Source: an uncultured Lachnospiraceae bacterium (GTDB lineage Bacteria > Bacillota > Clostridia > Lachnospirales > Lachnospiraceae). Taken from it: a DNA stretch of 51,523 nt. The stretch is from positions 1-51,523 of the forward strand of contig CACZJF010000015.1 of assembly GCA_902781455.1 (NCBI GenBank). Reading direction: 5' to 3'. A program made the translations under genes and the position numbers. The number at the start of each line of letters is the position of its first letter. Positions within the stretch are counted from its first letter, which is position 1. The notes below the pieces were generated by a model. It was not told the DNA's origin, did not search any database, and worked only from the letters and a program-made list of their open reading frames with translations. Below, one piece after another: positions 1 to 7,988 of this stretch.

Positions 1-90
1 ATGGACACCCTTGCTGTTCAGCTATGTACTTCGTCGTTGCCTACGCGTACTCGGGACTTTCACCCGTTAGAGCGCGCCCATGGCGCGCAA
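1..90 (-). mobile_element. Group II intron, 5' end of domain I (cut by window edge)
   Basis: Read on the minus strand from about position 90, the sequence carries the recurrent 5' landmarks of bacterial group II introns: a GCGCGCC-CAT-GGCGCGC hairpin (72-88), then GGGTGAAAGTCCC, then AGCAAGGGTGTCC close to the left edge. These correspond to the start of intron domain I. The expected GUGYG first bases appear as a degenerate TTGCG. The intron begins immediately after the terminator hairpin at 96-119, the insertion preference described for class C introns. The reverse transcriptase ORF and 3' end lie outside the window. Recognition is by remembered motif pattern, not by a covariance search. Confidence 0.75.
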
Positions 91-95
91 ACCGA

Positions 96-119
96 AAAGG
101 ACCGGCAGGCCGGTCCTTT
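96..119 (-). terminator. Rho-independent terminator of the FMN dehydrogenase gene
   Basis: A perfect 11-bp stem (AAAGGACCGGC / GCCGGTCCTTT) with a 2-nt AG loop lies about 50 bases past the stop codon of the minus-strand gene at 168-1046. Its 3' side ends in a short T run (TTTTCGG). It probably ends the deoD-to-FMN-dehydrogenase transcript and seems to have served as the insertion site of the adjoining group II intron. Confidence 0.75.
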
Positions 120-167
120 CACAATTCTTGTCTACCACCCATAGCAGACCGGTGATCAACTCCGCTG

Positions 168-1046
168 TCAGTGAATCACCGCCGGATCCATGGAGGCGAT
201 ATCTCTTACTCCCGTATACGCCATGGCTTTCGCCAGCTCGTCCCGCGCCTTCGTCAGATAAGAGCAGATTCCATGCTCATGGTCCTGCTTATACGCGGTA
301 AGAAGCGGCCGTCCGATGCAGACGCCTGCAGCGCCGAGTGCCAGCGCCTTATACGCATCCATGCCGGTCTGAATCATGCAGTCAACAAAGATCGGAACTC
401 TTCCGTTCACGAGTGCCGCAATCTCCGGCAGAATCATGACCGGCGGCAGCGCATATCCGATCCGGTTATTGTGATGTGACAGAAGCATGCCCTGAACGCC
501 TGCCTTTAATACTTCCTTCGCGTCATAGAGGCTGAGGACACCTTTTGCTATGACCGGCAGAGAGGAAGCATTGCAGATTGCTGCCAGCTCTTCCGTCGTC
601 AGTGCCTTCATCTCATAATCATCGACAATATCAGGAGATCCATCGTTGGCAAAGGGATGGTCAATGTCGATTCCTACCGCAAGAAGTGACAGCTTCTGTG
701 CATGTTCGATCTTTTTGTAGATGAGATCCCGGTCGGCATAGGGTTTGATGATTTCGATCAGCCGTACCCCTGTATCTGCCATCTTCTCGATCTCCGCTTC
801 GTCCGCCATCCCATACCAGCACACGCAGTCTGCAGCCTTCGCGCCTTCCGCGTAAGCCTTCGCCGCGCTCTTGTCGGCAAAGTGGTCGAGGTGGGAAAGT
901 GCCGCCGTCATAATCGGTGATGAAAACTTCTCCCCGTAAAGTTCGAACTCTGTCGTCGGATTGACAGCATTCATATATCTTGTCTCAATCAACAGAGAGT
1001 CCAGATAGTTCCTTGTGATCGTGTTTGAATTCCCGGTATCTGCCAT
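168..1046 (-). CDS. FMN-dependent alpha-hydroxy acid dehydrogenase-family protein
   Basis: A 292-residue TIM-barrel flavoprotein of the lactate oxidase / glycolate oxidase superfamily, cytosolic, with no signal peptide. The family core is visible: a VIAKGVLS strand, a GVQGMLLSHHNNR segment that matches the usual SNHGGRQ but keeps only the catalytic His-x-x-Arg pair, then PIFVDCMIQTG and GVCIGRPLL for FMN phosphate binding. It is shorter than typical lactate oxidases (about 370), closer to the short clostridial branch. AGAAAGGAG sits 7 bases before the ATG. It lies downstream of the nucleoside ABC transporter but behind its own terminator (1118-1141), so it may be only partly co-expressed. The substrate is unknown; the two Asn replacing Gly-Gly next to the catalytic His suggest an unusual one. 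Confidence 0.8.
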   Translation of the reverse strand: MADTGNSNTITRNYLDSLLIETRYMNAVNPTTEFELYGEKFSSPIMTAALSHLDHFADKSAAKAYAEGAKAADCVCWYGMADEAEIEKMADTGVRLIEIIKPYADRDLIYKKIEHAQKLSLLAVGIDIDHPFANDGSPDIVDDYEMKALTTEELAAICNASSLPVIAKGVLSLYDAKEVLKAGVQGMLLSHHNNRIGYALPPVMILPEIAALVNGRVPIFVDCMIQTGMDAYKALALGAAGVCIGRPLLTAYKQDHEHGICSYLTKARDELAKAMAYTGVRDIASMDPAVIH

Positions 1047-1117
1047 CGCTAAACTCCTTTCTGTAATGGTTTCTGACCGTTCGCATCAAAGTCAGTTGCT
1101 GCTGACCACAGATCCAA

Positions 1118-1141
1118 AAGAAGGAGCCGAAGCTCCTTCTT
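1118..1141 (-). terminator. Terminator between transporter permease and FMN dehydrogenase
   Basis: A perfect stem AAGAAGGAGC / GCTCCTTCTT with CGAA tetraloop lies about 60 bases beyond the stop of the permease gene ending at 1198. On the minus strand it is followed by a short CTTTTGG tract, so termination may be partial and allow read-through to the FMN dehydrogenase. Confidence 0.6.
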
Positions 1142-1197
1142 CTGGTTGCTGTCAATCCTGCTGCTGTCAATGCTGCCTCTAAGCAGCTGCAGTTTTA

Positions 1198-2121
1198 TCA
1201 GCTGTTTGCCTTTGCCTTCCTGTTTGCACGCTGGTGCTTGATCACGGACATCAGCACCAGAACAACAATTGTGACAATGTACGGCATCATCAGCACCAGG
1301 TCAGCCGGAGCATTGCTCAGCTGCAGCTGGTTGGAAACCGCGTCCGCCACACCAAAGATTAACGCGCAGAACATGGCACCGATGGGATGTCCTCCTGCCA
1401 TGGAGGAGGCACACAGACCGATATAGCCTCGGCCGGCAACCATGTTTTTTGTGAAGGATGTCAGGTAGCCCATCGACATGAATGCCCCGCCGATTCCGCC
1501 GAGGAGACCGGCGACGGTCCATGCCAGGAAATAAACCTTCGGCACGGAGATACCGACCGACTCTGCCGCGTGAGGATTCTCACCCACCGCACGGATGTGG
1601 TGGCCGGTCTTTGACCGGAAGATGAAGATGCTCAGAATAATCGCCGCGATAAACGCACCATAAGTCAGGATGTTCTGTCCCGATATGATCTTCCCGACGA
1701 CAGGAATCGCGGAGATTCCAGGGATATGGATCTTCGGAAGCGCAAGGGACTTAATCGCAACGGCGGAGTTGGACTTCTCTCCTGTCAGGGCAAACAGCAG
1801 GAAGATCGTTCCGCCGGCGGACGCCAGGTTGATGGCGATCTGCGCAAGCATCAGGTCTGCCTTGCCCTTGACTGTCGCAACCCAGATCAGCATTCCCGTC
1901 ACGGCACCTGCTGCCATCGCGGCAAGAAAGCCGACCAGAGCACTCTTTGTTGCACCGCTGACGATAACACCGATCAGCGCGCCCCACAGCATCATGGATT
2001 CAGCCGCCATATTGAACAGTCCGGCCTTTTCACAGATTGCAGCGGACAGGGCAGCGAAGATAAGCGGAGTCGACAGGCGGAATACCTGGAAACCGAATGA
2101 AGTAATCAGTCTTACGTTCAT
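1198..2121 (-). CDS. Nucleoside ABC transporter permease, NupQ-like
   Basis: A 307-residue polytopic inner-membrane protein of the branched-chain amino acid / ribose permease superfamily (BPD_transp_2), with about eight to nine hydrophobic segments and a short basic C-terminus. The segment GENPHAAESVGI is the cytoplasmic coupling loop typical of this family. It overlaps the preceding permease gene by 4 bases (2118-2121), which indicates translational coupling. With the adjacent permease, ATPase and BMP-type binding protein it forms a complete importer of the guanosine/purine nucleoside type known from Bacillus NupNOPQ. Purine nucleoside specificity is inferred from family and from deoD in the same operon. 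Confidence 0.88.
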   Translation of the reverse strand: MNVRLITSFGFQVFRLSTPLIFAALSAAICEKAGLFNMAAESMMLWGALIGVIVSGATKSALVGFLAAMAAGAVTGMLIWVATVKGKADLMLAQIAINLASAGGTIFLLFALTGEKSNSAVAIKSLALPKIHIPGISAIPVVGKIISGQNILTYGAFIAAIILSIFIFRSKTGHHIRAVGENPHAAESVGISVPKVYFLAWTVAGLLGGIGGAFMSMGYLTSFTKNMVAGRGYIGLCASSMAGGHPIGAMFCALIFGVADAVSNQLQLSNAPADLVLMMPYIVTIVVLVLMSVIKHQRANRKAKANS

Positions 2122-3206
2122 GCCTTCTCCTCCTTCTGTGCAAGTGCCTTCTTCGCGGAGCTGAAGATCAGCTTACTCTTGAATCCGCTCAGGAACATCT
2201 CAGCTGCGACCAGAACGATGATGATACCCTGAATGATCGAAACGAATTCCGGCGGGATATCGGTTGTTCTGGAAACAATGTCCGCGCCGGTCCTGATGTA
2301 AGCAATCAGGAATGCGGACAGCGGGACAAATGCCGGATTCTTTCTCGCGAGAACCGCGATCATCAGTCCGTCAAATCCATATCCGGTCAGGGACGTCCAC
2401 TGGTAACTCTGGAACATGCCGACGACCTGGACTGTGCCGCCGATACCGGCAAACGCGCCGCCGATGACCTGCGCCAGAATAATCGTGGTCATGACCGGCA
2501 TGCCGATATACTTCGCGAACGTCGGATTCATACCGACTACACGCATTCTGTAACCGAAGGACATCTTGTAGAACAGGATCGCCGCCAGGATCACGCATAC
2601 AATCGCGATCAGGAATCCGAAGTGCACGGACGTTCCGGGAATCATGTTCGAAAGCTTCAGATCCTTGGCCCACTTGTAGGAAGCTGTAATCGAGGATCCG
2701 GGATCTTTGATCCGATACTTCAGAATATAGCTGGTCAGATACAGCAGGATGTAGTTCATCATCAGGGAGACAACACACACATCCGCATGGAACAGCTGGT
2801 CTGCCAGTGCCGGGATCAGGGAGCATGCCATGCCCGCGAGTGCTCCGACGACAAGCACAATGACCAGAAGCAGCCAGCCCGGTACTTTGTCCGACAGGGC
2901 AATCGCCACACAGGCAGACAGGCATCCGCCCAGATTCACCGCGCCTTCGCCGACCAGGTTAAACTTGTTGATCGCATAGACGAAGCACATACATACACCG
3001 GTGAACATGATCGGAATCATAACCGTCAGGATGTTTCCGAATCTCCGGAAGGAGGAGAACGGTCCGGTGATGAACTGCCCGATGACATAGACCGGATCAT
3101 CAGAGATGATCGCCAGTATGATCAGGGCGATTACATAGGCAACGGCAACCGCGACCAGAATCCGGAACAGGTCAAACCATGTTTCTATCTTTTTCGCGTT
3201 ATTCAT
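2118..3206 (-). CDS. Nucleoside ABC transporter permease, NupP-like
   Basis: A 362-residue permease, the larger partner of the NupP/NupQ heterodimer. An N-terminal hydrophobic helix (about residues 13-33) is followed by a periplasm-facing loop and roughly eight further membrane segments. The coupling loop VVGMNPTFAKYIGMP is the equivalent of the GENPHAAESVGI loop in the partner. It overlaps the ATPase stop by 4 bases at its start (3203-3206) and the next permease by 4 bases at its end, so three transporter genes are tightly coupled. No truncation or frame break is seen. Confidence 0.88.
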   Translation of the reverse strand: MNNAKKIETWFDLFRILVAVAVAYVIALIILAIISDDPVYVIGQFITGPFSSFRRFGNILTVMIPIMFTGVCMCFVYAINKFNLVGEGAVNLGGCLSACVAIALSDKVPGWLLLVIVLVVGALAGMACSLIPALADQLFHADVCVVSLMMNYILLYLTSYILKYRIKDPGSSITASYKWAKDLKLSNMIPGTSVHFGFLIAIVCVILAAILFYKMSFGYRMRVVGMNPTFAKYIGMPVMTTIILAQVIGGAFAGIGGTVQVVGMFQSYQWTSLTGYGFDGLMIAVLARKNPAFVPLSAFLIAYIRTGADIVSRTTDIPPEFVSIIQGIIIVLVAAEMFLSGFKSKLIFSSAKKALAQKEEKA

Positions 3207-4747
3207 AGCAGGCCCTCCATTTCTTCGGCCGTCATGGTCTTGATTCCGAGCATGTATTCACCAAGCACGTCCACATCAACCACATTCGCCTTCGGGAACG
3301 CCGCAACGATCTTTCCCTGCCTCATGACAAACAGGCGGTCGCTGACTTCAAGGACTTCGTTCAGGTCAGCGGAGATCAGAAGAGAACCGATTCCTTTCTC
3401 ACGTGTCATACGGACCAGATACTTACGGATCATCTCCGCGGTACCGACGTCCACACCTCTGGTGGGCTGGTTCGCGATCACAAAGTTCGCGCCGCTCGTA
3501 AACTCACGGGCAACAACCACCTTCTGGATATTGCCGCCGGACAGGAAGCGGATCGCCTCATCCTGGCTGTCACAGGAGATCTCAAATTCCTTGATCATCT
3601 CCTCCGTGATCTGCTTCTGTTTCCCCGCATTCAGGAAGATGCCTGTCATGTTTTCCTTCTTGTCATAGCGGTCCGCAATGGCATTGCTTCTGACAGACAG
3701 GTCATTGACGCATCCAACCGTCATACGGTCTTCCGGAATCACACTCATGCCGGCCTGCCGGATGTCCTTGATCTTCATGCCGCCGACGTCCTGGCCGTTC
3801 AGCCTGACGCTGCCTGCGTCATACTTGATCATGCCGCTGATGGCATCGGACAGGAAGCTCTGGCCGTTGCCTTCCACGCCTGCGATTCCGACCACCTCTC
3901 CCTCACGAATCTTGAAGGAGACATGATCGACAGCGTTCTTTCCTTCGCTGTTCACACATACCAGGTCGTTCACCTCGAGGATCGGCTTGCCCGGCTTCGG
4001 ATCCGGCTTATCGATCTTCAGGACAACATCGCGTCCCACCATAAGGCGGGAAATCTTCGCCGCATCCAGCTCTTCAATCGGGTGCGTGCCGTTGCAGTAG
4101 CCGTGACGCAGAACCGTCACGTTGTTGCACAGCTCCATGACCTCCTCCAGCTTGTGCGAGATGAAGATCAGGGAATGTCCGTTCTCCCTGAGGAGTTTCA
4201 GCTGCTCAAACAGCTCTCTCGTCTCCTGCGGCGTCAGGACTGCCGTCGGCTCGTCCAGGATCAGCACCTTCGCGCCGCGGATCAGGGCCTTCAGGATCTC
4301 AACCTTCTGCATCAGACCGACGGACAGGTCGGCAACTCTCGCTTTCGCGTCCAGTCCGAACTGGTACTTGTCCGACATCTCCTGCGTCATGGCAATGGCT
4401 TTCGCCTCATCAACCAGTCCGCCTTTCTTCGGCTCCATGCCCAGCGTCACATTCTCTGCCACGGTCATGGAAGGAAGAAGCATGAAATGCTGGTGTACCA
4501 TGCCGACGCCGAGGCTGATCGCTTCCAGCGGAGACTTGATATGTACCTTCTTTTCATTGACATAGATACTGCCTTCCTGCGGCTGTTCCATGCCGAACAG
4601 CACCTTCATCAGGGTCGTCTTGCCCGCGCCGTTCTCTCCGACCAGCGCATGGATCTCACCCTGCTGTACAGTGAAGGAGATATCTTTATTCGCCACGAAG
4701 CCATTCGGATAGATCTTCGTGATATGCTCCATTTTTAATGCTTCCAT
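3203..4747 (-). CDS. Nucleoside ABC transporter ATP-binding protein, NupO-like (double ABC)
   Basis: A 514-residue cytosolic protein with two fused ABC domains, as in the sugar/nucleoside importer class. Domain 1 has an intact Walker A (GENGAGKTT, about residues 37-45), signature LSVGLMQKVEI and Walker B LILDEPTAVL. Domain 2 has the degenerate P loop usual for this class (GVEGNGQS), the signature LSGGNIQKV, and ANQPTRGVDVGT in place of the normal LDEPT, so one site is catalytic and the other noncanonical. GAGGGAAGAG precedes the first ATG at 4747; a second in-frame ATG at codon 6 has no better ribosome site. It powers the two permeases that follow. Confidence 0.9.
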   Translation of the reverse strand: MEALKMEHITKIYPNGFVANKDISFTVQQGEIHALVGENGAGKTTLMKVLFGMEQPQEGSIYVNEKKVHIKSPLEAISLGVGMVHQHFMLLPSMTVAENVTLGMEPKKGGLVDEAKAIAMTQEMSDKYQFGLDAKARVADLSVGLMQKVEILKALIRGAKVLILDEPTAVLTPQETRELFEQLKLLRENGHSLIFISHKLEEVMELCNNVTVLRHGYCNGTHPIEELDAAKISRLMVGRDVVLKIDKPDPKPGKPILEVNDLVCVNSEGKNAVDHVSFKIREGEVVGIAGVEGNGQSFLSDAISGMIKYDAGSVRLNGQDVGGMKIKDIRQAGMSVIPEDRMTVGCVNDLSVRSNAIADRYDKKENMTGIFLNAGKQKQITEEMIKEFEISCDSQDEAIRFLSGGNIQKVVVAREFTSGANFVIANQPTRGVDVGTAEMIRKYLVRMTREKGIGSLLISADLNEVLEVSDRLFVMRQGKIVAAFPKANVVDVDVLGEYMLGIKTMTAEEMEGLL

Positions 4748-4767
4748 AAGCTCTTCCCTCTGGAAAA

Positions 4768-4799
4768 AGAACCCTGCGCCGCGAGGGCGGCAGGGTTCT
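4768..4799 (-). terminator. Intra-operon terminator/processing hairpin after the BMP gene
   Basis: A 10-bp stem AGAACCCTGC / GCAGGGTTCT with a GC-rich inner GCC/GGC pairing is followed on the minus strand by a TTTTTCC tract. Lying between the binding protein and the ATPase, it is the usual position for partial termination that keeps the binding protein in excess over the membrane components. Confidence 0.7.
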
Positions 4800-4850
4800 G
4801 ATCATAATCTGCAGGTCACATACAGTATGCTTCCGCATGCTCTTTCCTGA

Positions 4851-5918
4851 TCAGCCGACAGTGTCGAGCAGAGCAGCGTAGTCATCCTCTGTTCCGTCAA
4901 AGTAGGACTTCACGACGATGGAGCCATCCTTGATGCCTTCCTTCGCAGCTTCGACCGCGTCGCGGACTTCCTGCGGAACAACTTCTTCATAGTACTCGTT
5001 CTCGGCAAGGCCGACAGCGTCTTCCGCAACACCCATCGCCTTCAGGGTTCCCCACTCGATCGTAGACGGATCCTTGAACAGGGAAACCATGGTGTTGCCG
5101 ACTTCCTTCGTAACGGAGGTCGGAATCACCTTCGCGAAAGCTTCGTTGCTGTCGATGAAGGACGCATACTGGTCAGAGTCAACGCCCAGAGCCCATGCTC
5201 CGTCAATCTCGGTCGCCGCCTCGAAAGCACCGGTTCCGGCGCCGCCTGCGATCGGGAAGAATACATCAACGCCCGCGCTGGAGTTCTGGGTGTTGCAGAT
5301 CTCCTTCATCTTCGCGGTGTTGCTCCAGTCACCAACCCAGCCGGTGCTGACCTTGATGTCAGGATTGTAGGAAACAGCGCCGTCTACATAACCGGTGATG
5401 AAGTCTTTGATAACCGGGTTCTCAACGCCGCCGATCGCGCCGATCGCGCCTTCCTGGGACATGCCGGCCGCGACGATGCCGCCGAGGTAGGAAGACTCAT
5501 TCTGCTTGAAGTAGATGTACAGAATATTGTCGCCGGCAACTTCCGTATCGGAGTTGATGTCAAACAGGACAAACTTTGTATCCGGGAACTCTCCGCATAC
5601 AGTCTCAACCATCTCCTGATAGGTGGAGCTGGCGATCACGTAATCATAGCCGGTATCCAGCAGATCATACATCGTGTCAAGGAATTTGGACGCGTCATCG
5701 CCGGTCTCAACCGTCTTGACATCGTATCCGGCCGCGCGGAGGGTATTCATTCCAACCTCGCCGGAATCGTTGAAGGACATGTCACCAAGTCCTGTGCAGA
5801 CATAAGCGATGGAGCCTTCCCCGGTGAAATCCGGCTCGTCAGCCATCACTGCCGTCGCGGCAGACAGTGCGAGTGCCGCTGTCATGGTCGCTGCAAGCCA
5901 AGTCTTAAATTTTCTCAT
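4851..5918 (-). CDS. BMP-family nucleoside-binding protein, signal peptide without lipobox
   Basis: A 355-residue extracytoplasmic binding protein of the BMP/Med/TmpC family, the substrate receptor for the adjacent NupOPQ-like importer. The GDMSFNDSGEVG segment near the N-terminus is the family's DxxFN motif, and IAGGAGTGAFEA contributes to the sugar-binding pocket. The start is ATG at 5918, placed 8 bases after AGGAGG; an upstream in-frame TTG would place the ribosome site inside the gene. The signal peptide (MRKFK followed by a hydrophobic core, cleavage after AVMA) has no cysteine, whereas Gram-positive binding proteins of this family are normally lipoproteins. How it is retained at the membrane is not evident from the sequence. 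Confidence 0.9.
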   Translation of the reverse strand: MRKFKTWLAATMTAALALSAATAVMADEPDFTGEGSIAYVCTGLGDMSFNDSGEVGMNTLRAAGYDVKTVETGDDASKFLDTMYDLLDTGYDYVIASSTYQEMVETVCGEFPDTKFVLFDINSDTEVAGDNILYIYFKQNESSYLGGIVAAGMSQEGAIGAIGGVENPVIKDFITGYVDGAVSYNPDIKVSTGWVGDWSNTAKMKEICNTQNSSAGVDVFFPIAGGAGTGAFEAATEIDGAWALGVDSDQYASFIDSNEAFAKVIPTSVTKEVGNTMVSLFKDPSTIEWGTLKAMGVAEDAVGLAENEYYEEVVPQEVRDAVEAAKEGIKDGSIVVKSYFDGTEDDYAALLDTVG

Positions 5919-6069
5919 AAAATCTACCTCCTTCAAACTGTTGAAATGTGCGCAGTTTCCTGCATTTGCTTAGATCTGCAATGATTCGGCGTCTCCATCT
6001 GCGGCGTAATATCGATAAGTACATCCCTGCGCAGGGCAGATTCGAACCAGTACAATCACTCTATCAGCT

Positions 6070-6107
6070 CAGGAAAGCCCTGTCTGTCTTACCGGCGGGC
6101 TTTCCTG
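6070..6107 (-). terminator. Hairpin after deoD
   Basis: An 11-bp stem CAGGAAAGCCC / GGGCTTTCCTG with a 16-nt loop lies 16 bases after the deoD stop codon. No T run follows on the minus strand, so it could be a weak terminator or an mRNA processing or stabilising structure between deoD and the BMP gene. The remaining spacer (5919-6069) contains no ORF or riboswitch that I recognise. Confidence 0.45.
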
Positions 6108-6122
6108 CAGTGCCCTTCTTTC

Positions 6123-6830
6123 TCAGACCCCGCACGCGGTTTCCAGCGCGACTGTCATCATATTGGTAAAGCTGTTCTGCCTGTCGATCGCGGACATCTC
6201 CTCTCCTGTCACCAGGGAATCGGAAACCGTAAACATCGCGAGTGCCTTCGCCTTGCCTGCCGCGGCGTTGCAGTACAGCGCAAAGCTCTCCATCTCACTG
6301 GCCAGGACGCCCATCCTTGCCCACTCTCTCCAGGGATCTCCCTCCCTGTAGAAGACATCCGTACAGTTCACCGTACCGACCTGGTAGCGGTATCCATGAC
6401 GGTCCGCGGCCTCCTTTGCCCGCAGAAGCAGGTCAAAATTGGCAGTGGCACAGAACTGTCCCGGCAGATTAAACTGCGCCGCGTAATTGGAATCCGTGCA
6501 GGCTCCCATCGCCATGACGATATCGCCCAGCTGCATCTCCGGCTGCAGTGCGCCGCAGGATCCGATCCGGATCAGATTCTCTACATCATAAAAGTGAATC
6601 AGCTCATAAGTATAGATGCCGATCGACGGGCACCCCATGCCTGTTGCCATCACCGACACCGGCTTGCCGTTATAGGTTCCCGTGTATCCGAGAATCCCCC
6701 GGACACTGTTGAACTGTACCGGATCCGTGATAAAGTTCTCTGCTATGAACTTGGCACGAAGCGGATCTCCCGGAAGCAGGACTGACTTCGCGATCTGCCC
6801 CTTTTCCGCAGTGTTATGAGGAGTTGCCAT
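6123..6830 (-). CDS. deoD: Purine nucleoside phosphorylase, DeoD type
   Basis: A 235-residue cytosolic enzyme of the hexameric DeoD class, which splits purine (deoxy)nucleosides with phosphate into base and (deoxy)ribose-1-phosphate. Family landmarks are present from end to end: the N-terminal MATPHN, the phosphate-site MPGDPLRAK-type segment (here LLPGDPLRAKF), VRGILGYTGTY, GSCGA, GMGACTDS, the SEMES substrate segment and TVSDS carrying the catalytic Asp. Length matches E. coli DeoD (239). GGAAGGG precedes the ATG. It leads the operon that imports nucleosides, directly linking uptake and phosphorolysis. Confidence 0.95.
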   Translation of the reverse strand: MATPHNTAEKGQIAKSVLLPGDPLRAKFIAENFITDPVQFNSVRGILGYTGTYNGKPVSVMATGMGCPSIGIYTYELIHFYDVENLIRIGSCGALQPEMQLGDIVMAMGACTDSNYAAQFNLPGQFCATANFDLLLRAKEAADRHGYRYQVGTVNCTDVFYREGDPWREWARMGVLASEMESFALYCNAAAGKAKALAMFTVSDSLVTGEEMSAIDRQNSFTNMMTVALETACGV

Positions 6831-6909
6831 GCTATCCCTTCCTTTCTCTTCCGCCTGGAATCCGTTCTTTCTTCAGGGCAGAAGGAATCCGATGTTTGAA
6901 CATGGAATC

Positions 6910-6938
6910 ATTATAGCACCAGCCCTATGCAATTTCAA
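6910..6938 (-). promoter_or_regulatory. Sigma-A promoter of the deoD-transporter operon
   Basis: On the minus strand TTGAAA (6933-6938), a 17-bp spacer and TATAAT (6910-6915) preceded by TGC form a near-consensus extended -10 promoter about 80 bases before the deoD ATG. It is the only strong promoter I see ahead of the nucleoside cluster. I found no purine riboswitch core in the leader. Confidence 0.8.
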
Positions 6939-6988
6939 CAATTATGCACGCTTGAATCTTAGTTTCAGCTGTCAGGTTGCTGATGGTT

Positions 6989-7933
6989 TCAGCTGATCTG
7001 TCCTGGCCTGCCGATCTGCTCCGCAGCCTGGAGAAACTGCTCGTCCGTCAGCAAAGCACCCTTCGTACTGATGACGGCAGACGCGATGCGGTTTGCTCCA
7101 CGGACAGCCTCCTCCATGCTGTAACCCTTCTTCAGAAGCGCGATCACACTCCCGATGTGGCTGTCCCCGGCACCGATCGTATCTCCCGGGGTCTGTACCG
7201 GAAATGCGCTGACCAGGGCAGATGTCCCGTCCGCGCCAAAGATCCCGCAGCCTCTTCCGCCGCAGGTCACAAGCACCGTATTCTTTGTCCGCACGGCAAG
7301 TGCTTTCCCGGCCTCCTCCACCGTGCCACGGCGCGTAAATCGGAGTGCCTCATCCTCGTTCAGGTGGAGCACCGGATGCAGATCCAGCATCCGCTCCATT
7401 CTTTCCTTCTGAATCGAGCAGATTCTGGCGCTCGGCGCGAAGAAGATCCGCTTCGAGCGGTGTCTTTCCAGAAAAGCAAGAATCTGCTCTCCTGATCTTT
7501 CCTCAATCTCCAGCCCGCAGACGTAGATGCTGTCGGTCTGATCTGTCTCTCCGCTCTTTTCCAGCATGAAAAACCACGCTTCTTCAAACAGATACTCCGC
7601 GCCGTGATAGCACAGGAAGGTTCTCTCCCCGTCCGGCTCCACCAGGCAGTAGCAGCATCCGTTCTCCGCTTCCGGCGCCGGGCAGAAGGAAGTGATTCCT
7701 CTTTCTTCCAGACATTCTCTGACAAAGCGGCCATAGATGCCGCCGCCGACCGGGAGAAAAGGAATAAAGGGGATTCCAAAATGGCTCAGGCAGTCGCAAA
7801 CATTGAACGCGCAGCCGCCCGGAGTCATATCCTGCCGGTAGAGGTTGATGTCCTCACTTCTTGATGGGAGATGATCAACAGGAATGACGATATCACAGAC
7901 AGCGGATCCGATTACCAGTGTTTTTTTCATCAT
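6989..7933 (-). CDS. PfkB/ribokinase-family sugar or nucleoside kinase
   Basis: A 314-residue cytosolic kinase that phosphorylates a sugar or nucleoside hydroxyl with ATP. The N-terminal strand MMKKTLVIGSAVCDIV, the substrate-site GGCAFNV, and the C-terminal DTIGAGDSHIG with the catalytic Asp and anion hole are diagnostic of the PfkB family. Length fits ribokinase and adenosine-kinase-like members. Exact substrate cannot be read; its position directly upstream of nucleoside import and phosphorolysis genes favours a nucleoside or a pentose derived from one. GGAACCGGACAG precedes the ATGATG start. The leader has a strong promoter at 8085-8113 and an internal hairpin at 7961-7988. Confidence 0.85.
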   Translation of the reverse strand: MMKKTLVIGSAVCDIVIPVDHLPSRSEDINLYRQDMTPGGCAFNVCDCLSHFGIPFIPFLPVGGGIYGRFVRECLEERGITSFCPAPEAENGCCYCLVEPDGERTFLCYHGAEYLFEEAWFFMLEKSGETDQTDSIYVCGLEIEERSGEQILAFLERHRSKRIFFAPSARICSIQKERMERMLDLHPVLHLNEDEALRFTRRGTVEEAGKALAVRTKNTVLVTCGGRGCGIFGADGTSALVSAFPVQTPGDTIGAGDSHIGSVIALLKKGYSMEEAVRGANRIASAVISTKGALLTDEQFLQAAEQIGRPGQIS

Positions 7934-7960
7934 CTGTCCGGTTCCTTCCGTATATATGTC

Positions 7961-7988
7961 GAAAGGAACCGCTTTCGCGGTTCCTTTC
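7961..7988 (-). terminator. Leader hairpin upstream of the PfkB kinase
   Basis: A perfect 12-bp stem GAAAGGAACCGC / GCGGTTCCTTTC with a 4-nt loop lies about 90 bases downstream of the 8085-8113 promoter and 28 bases before the kinase start. It is terminator-like in stem strength but lacks a proper T run on the minus strand (GACATATATAC follows). It may end a short RNA, attenuate the kinase message, or block its ribosome site. Confidence 0.55.

Noticed and set aside
6020-6060. GGTTCGAATC on the minus strand resembling a tRNA T loop
   Set aside because: Flanking bases do not form a T stem, and no acceptor or anticodon arm is present.
5919-7000. Purine riboswitch upstream of deoD or the BMP gene
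   Set aside because: The conserved junction bases of the purine aptamer are not found in either leader.
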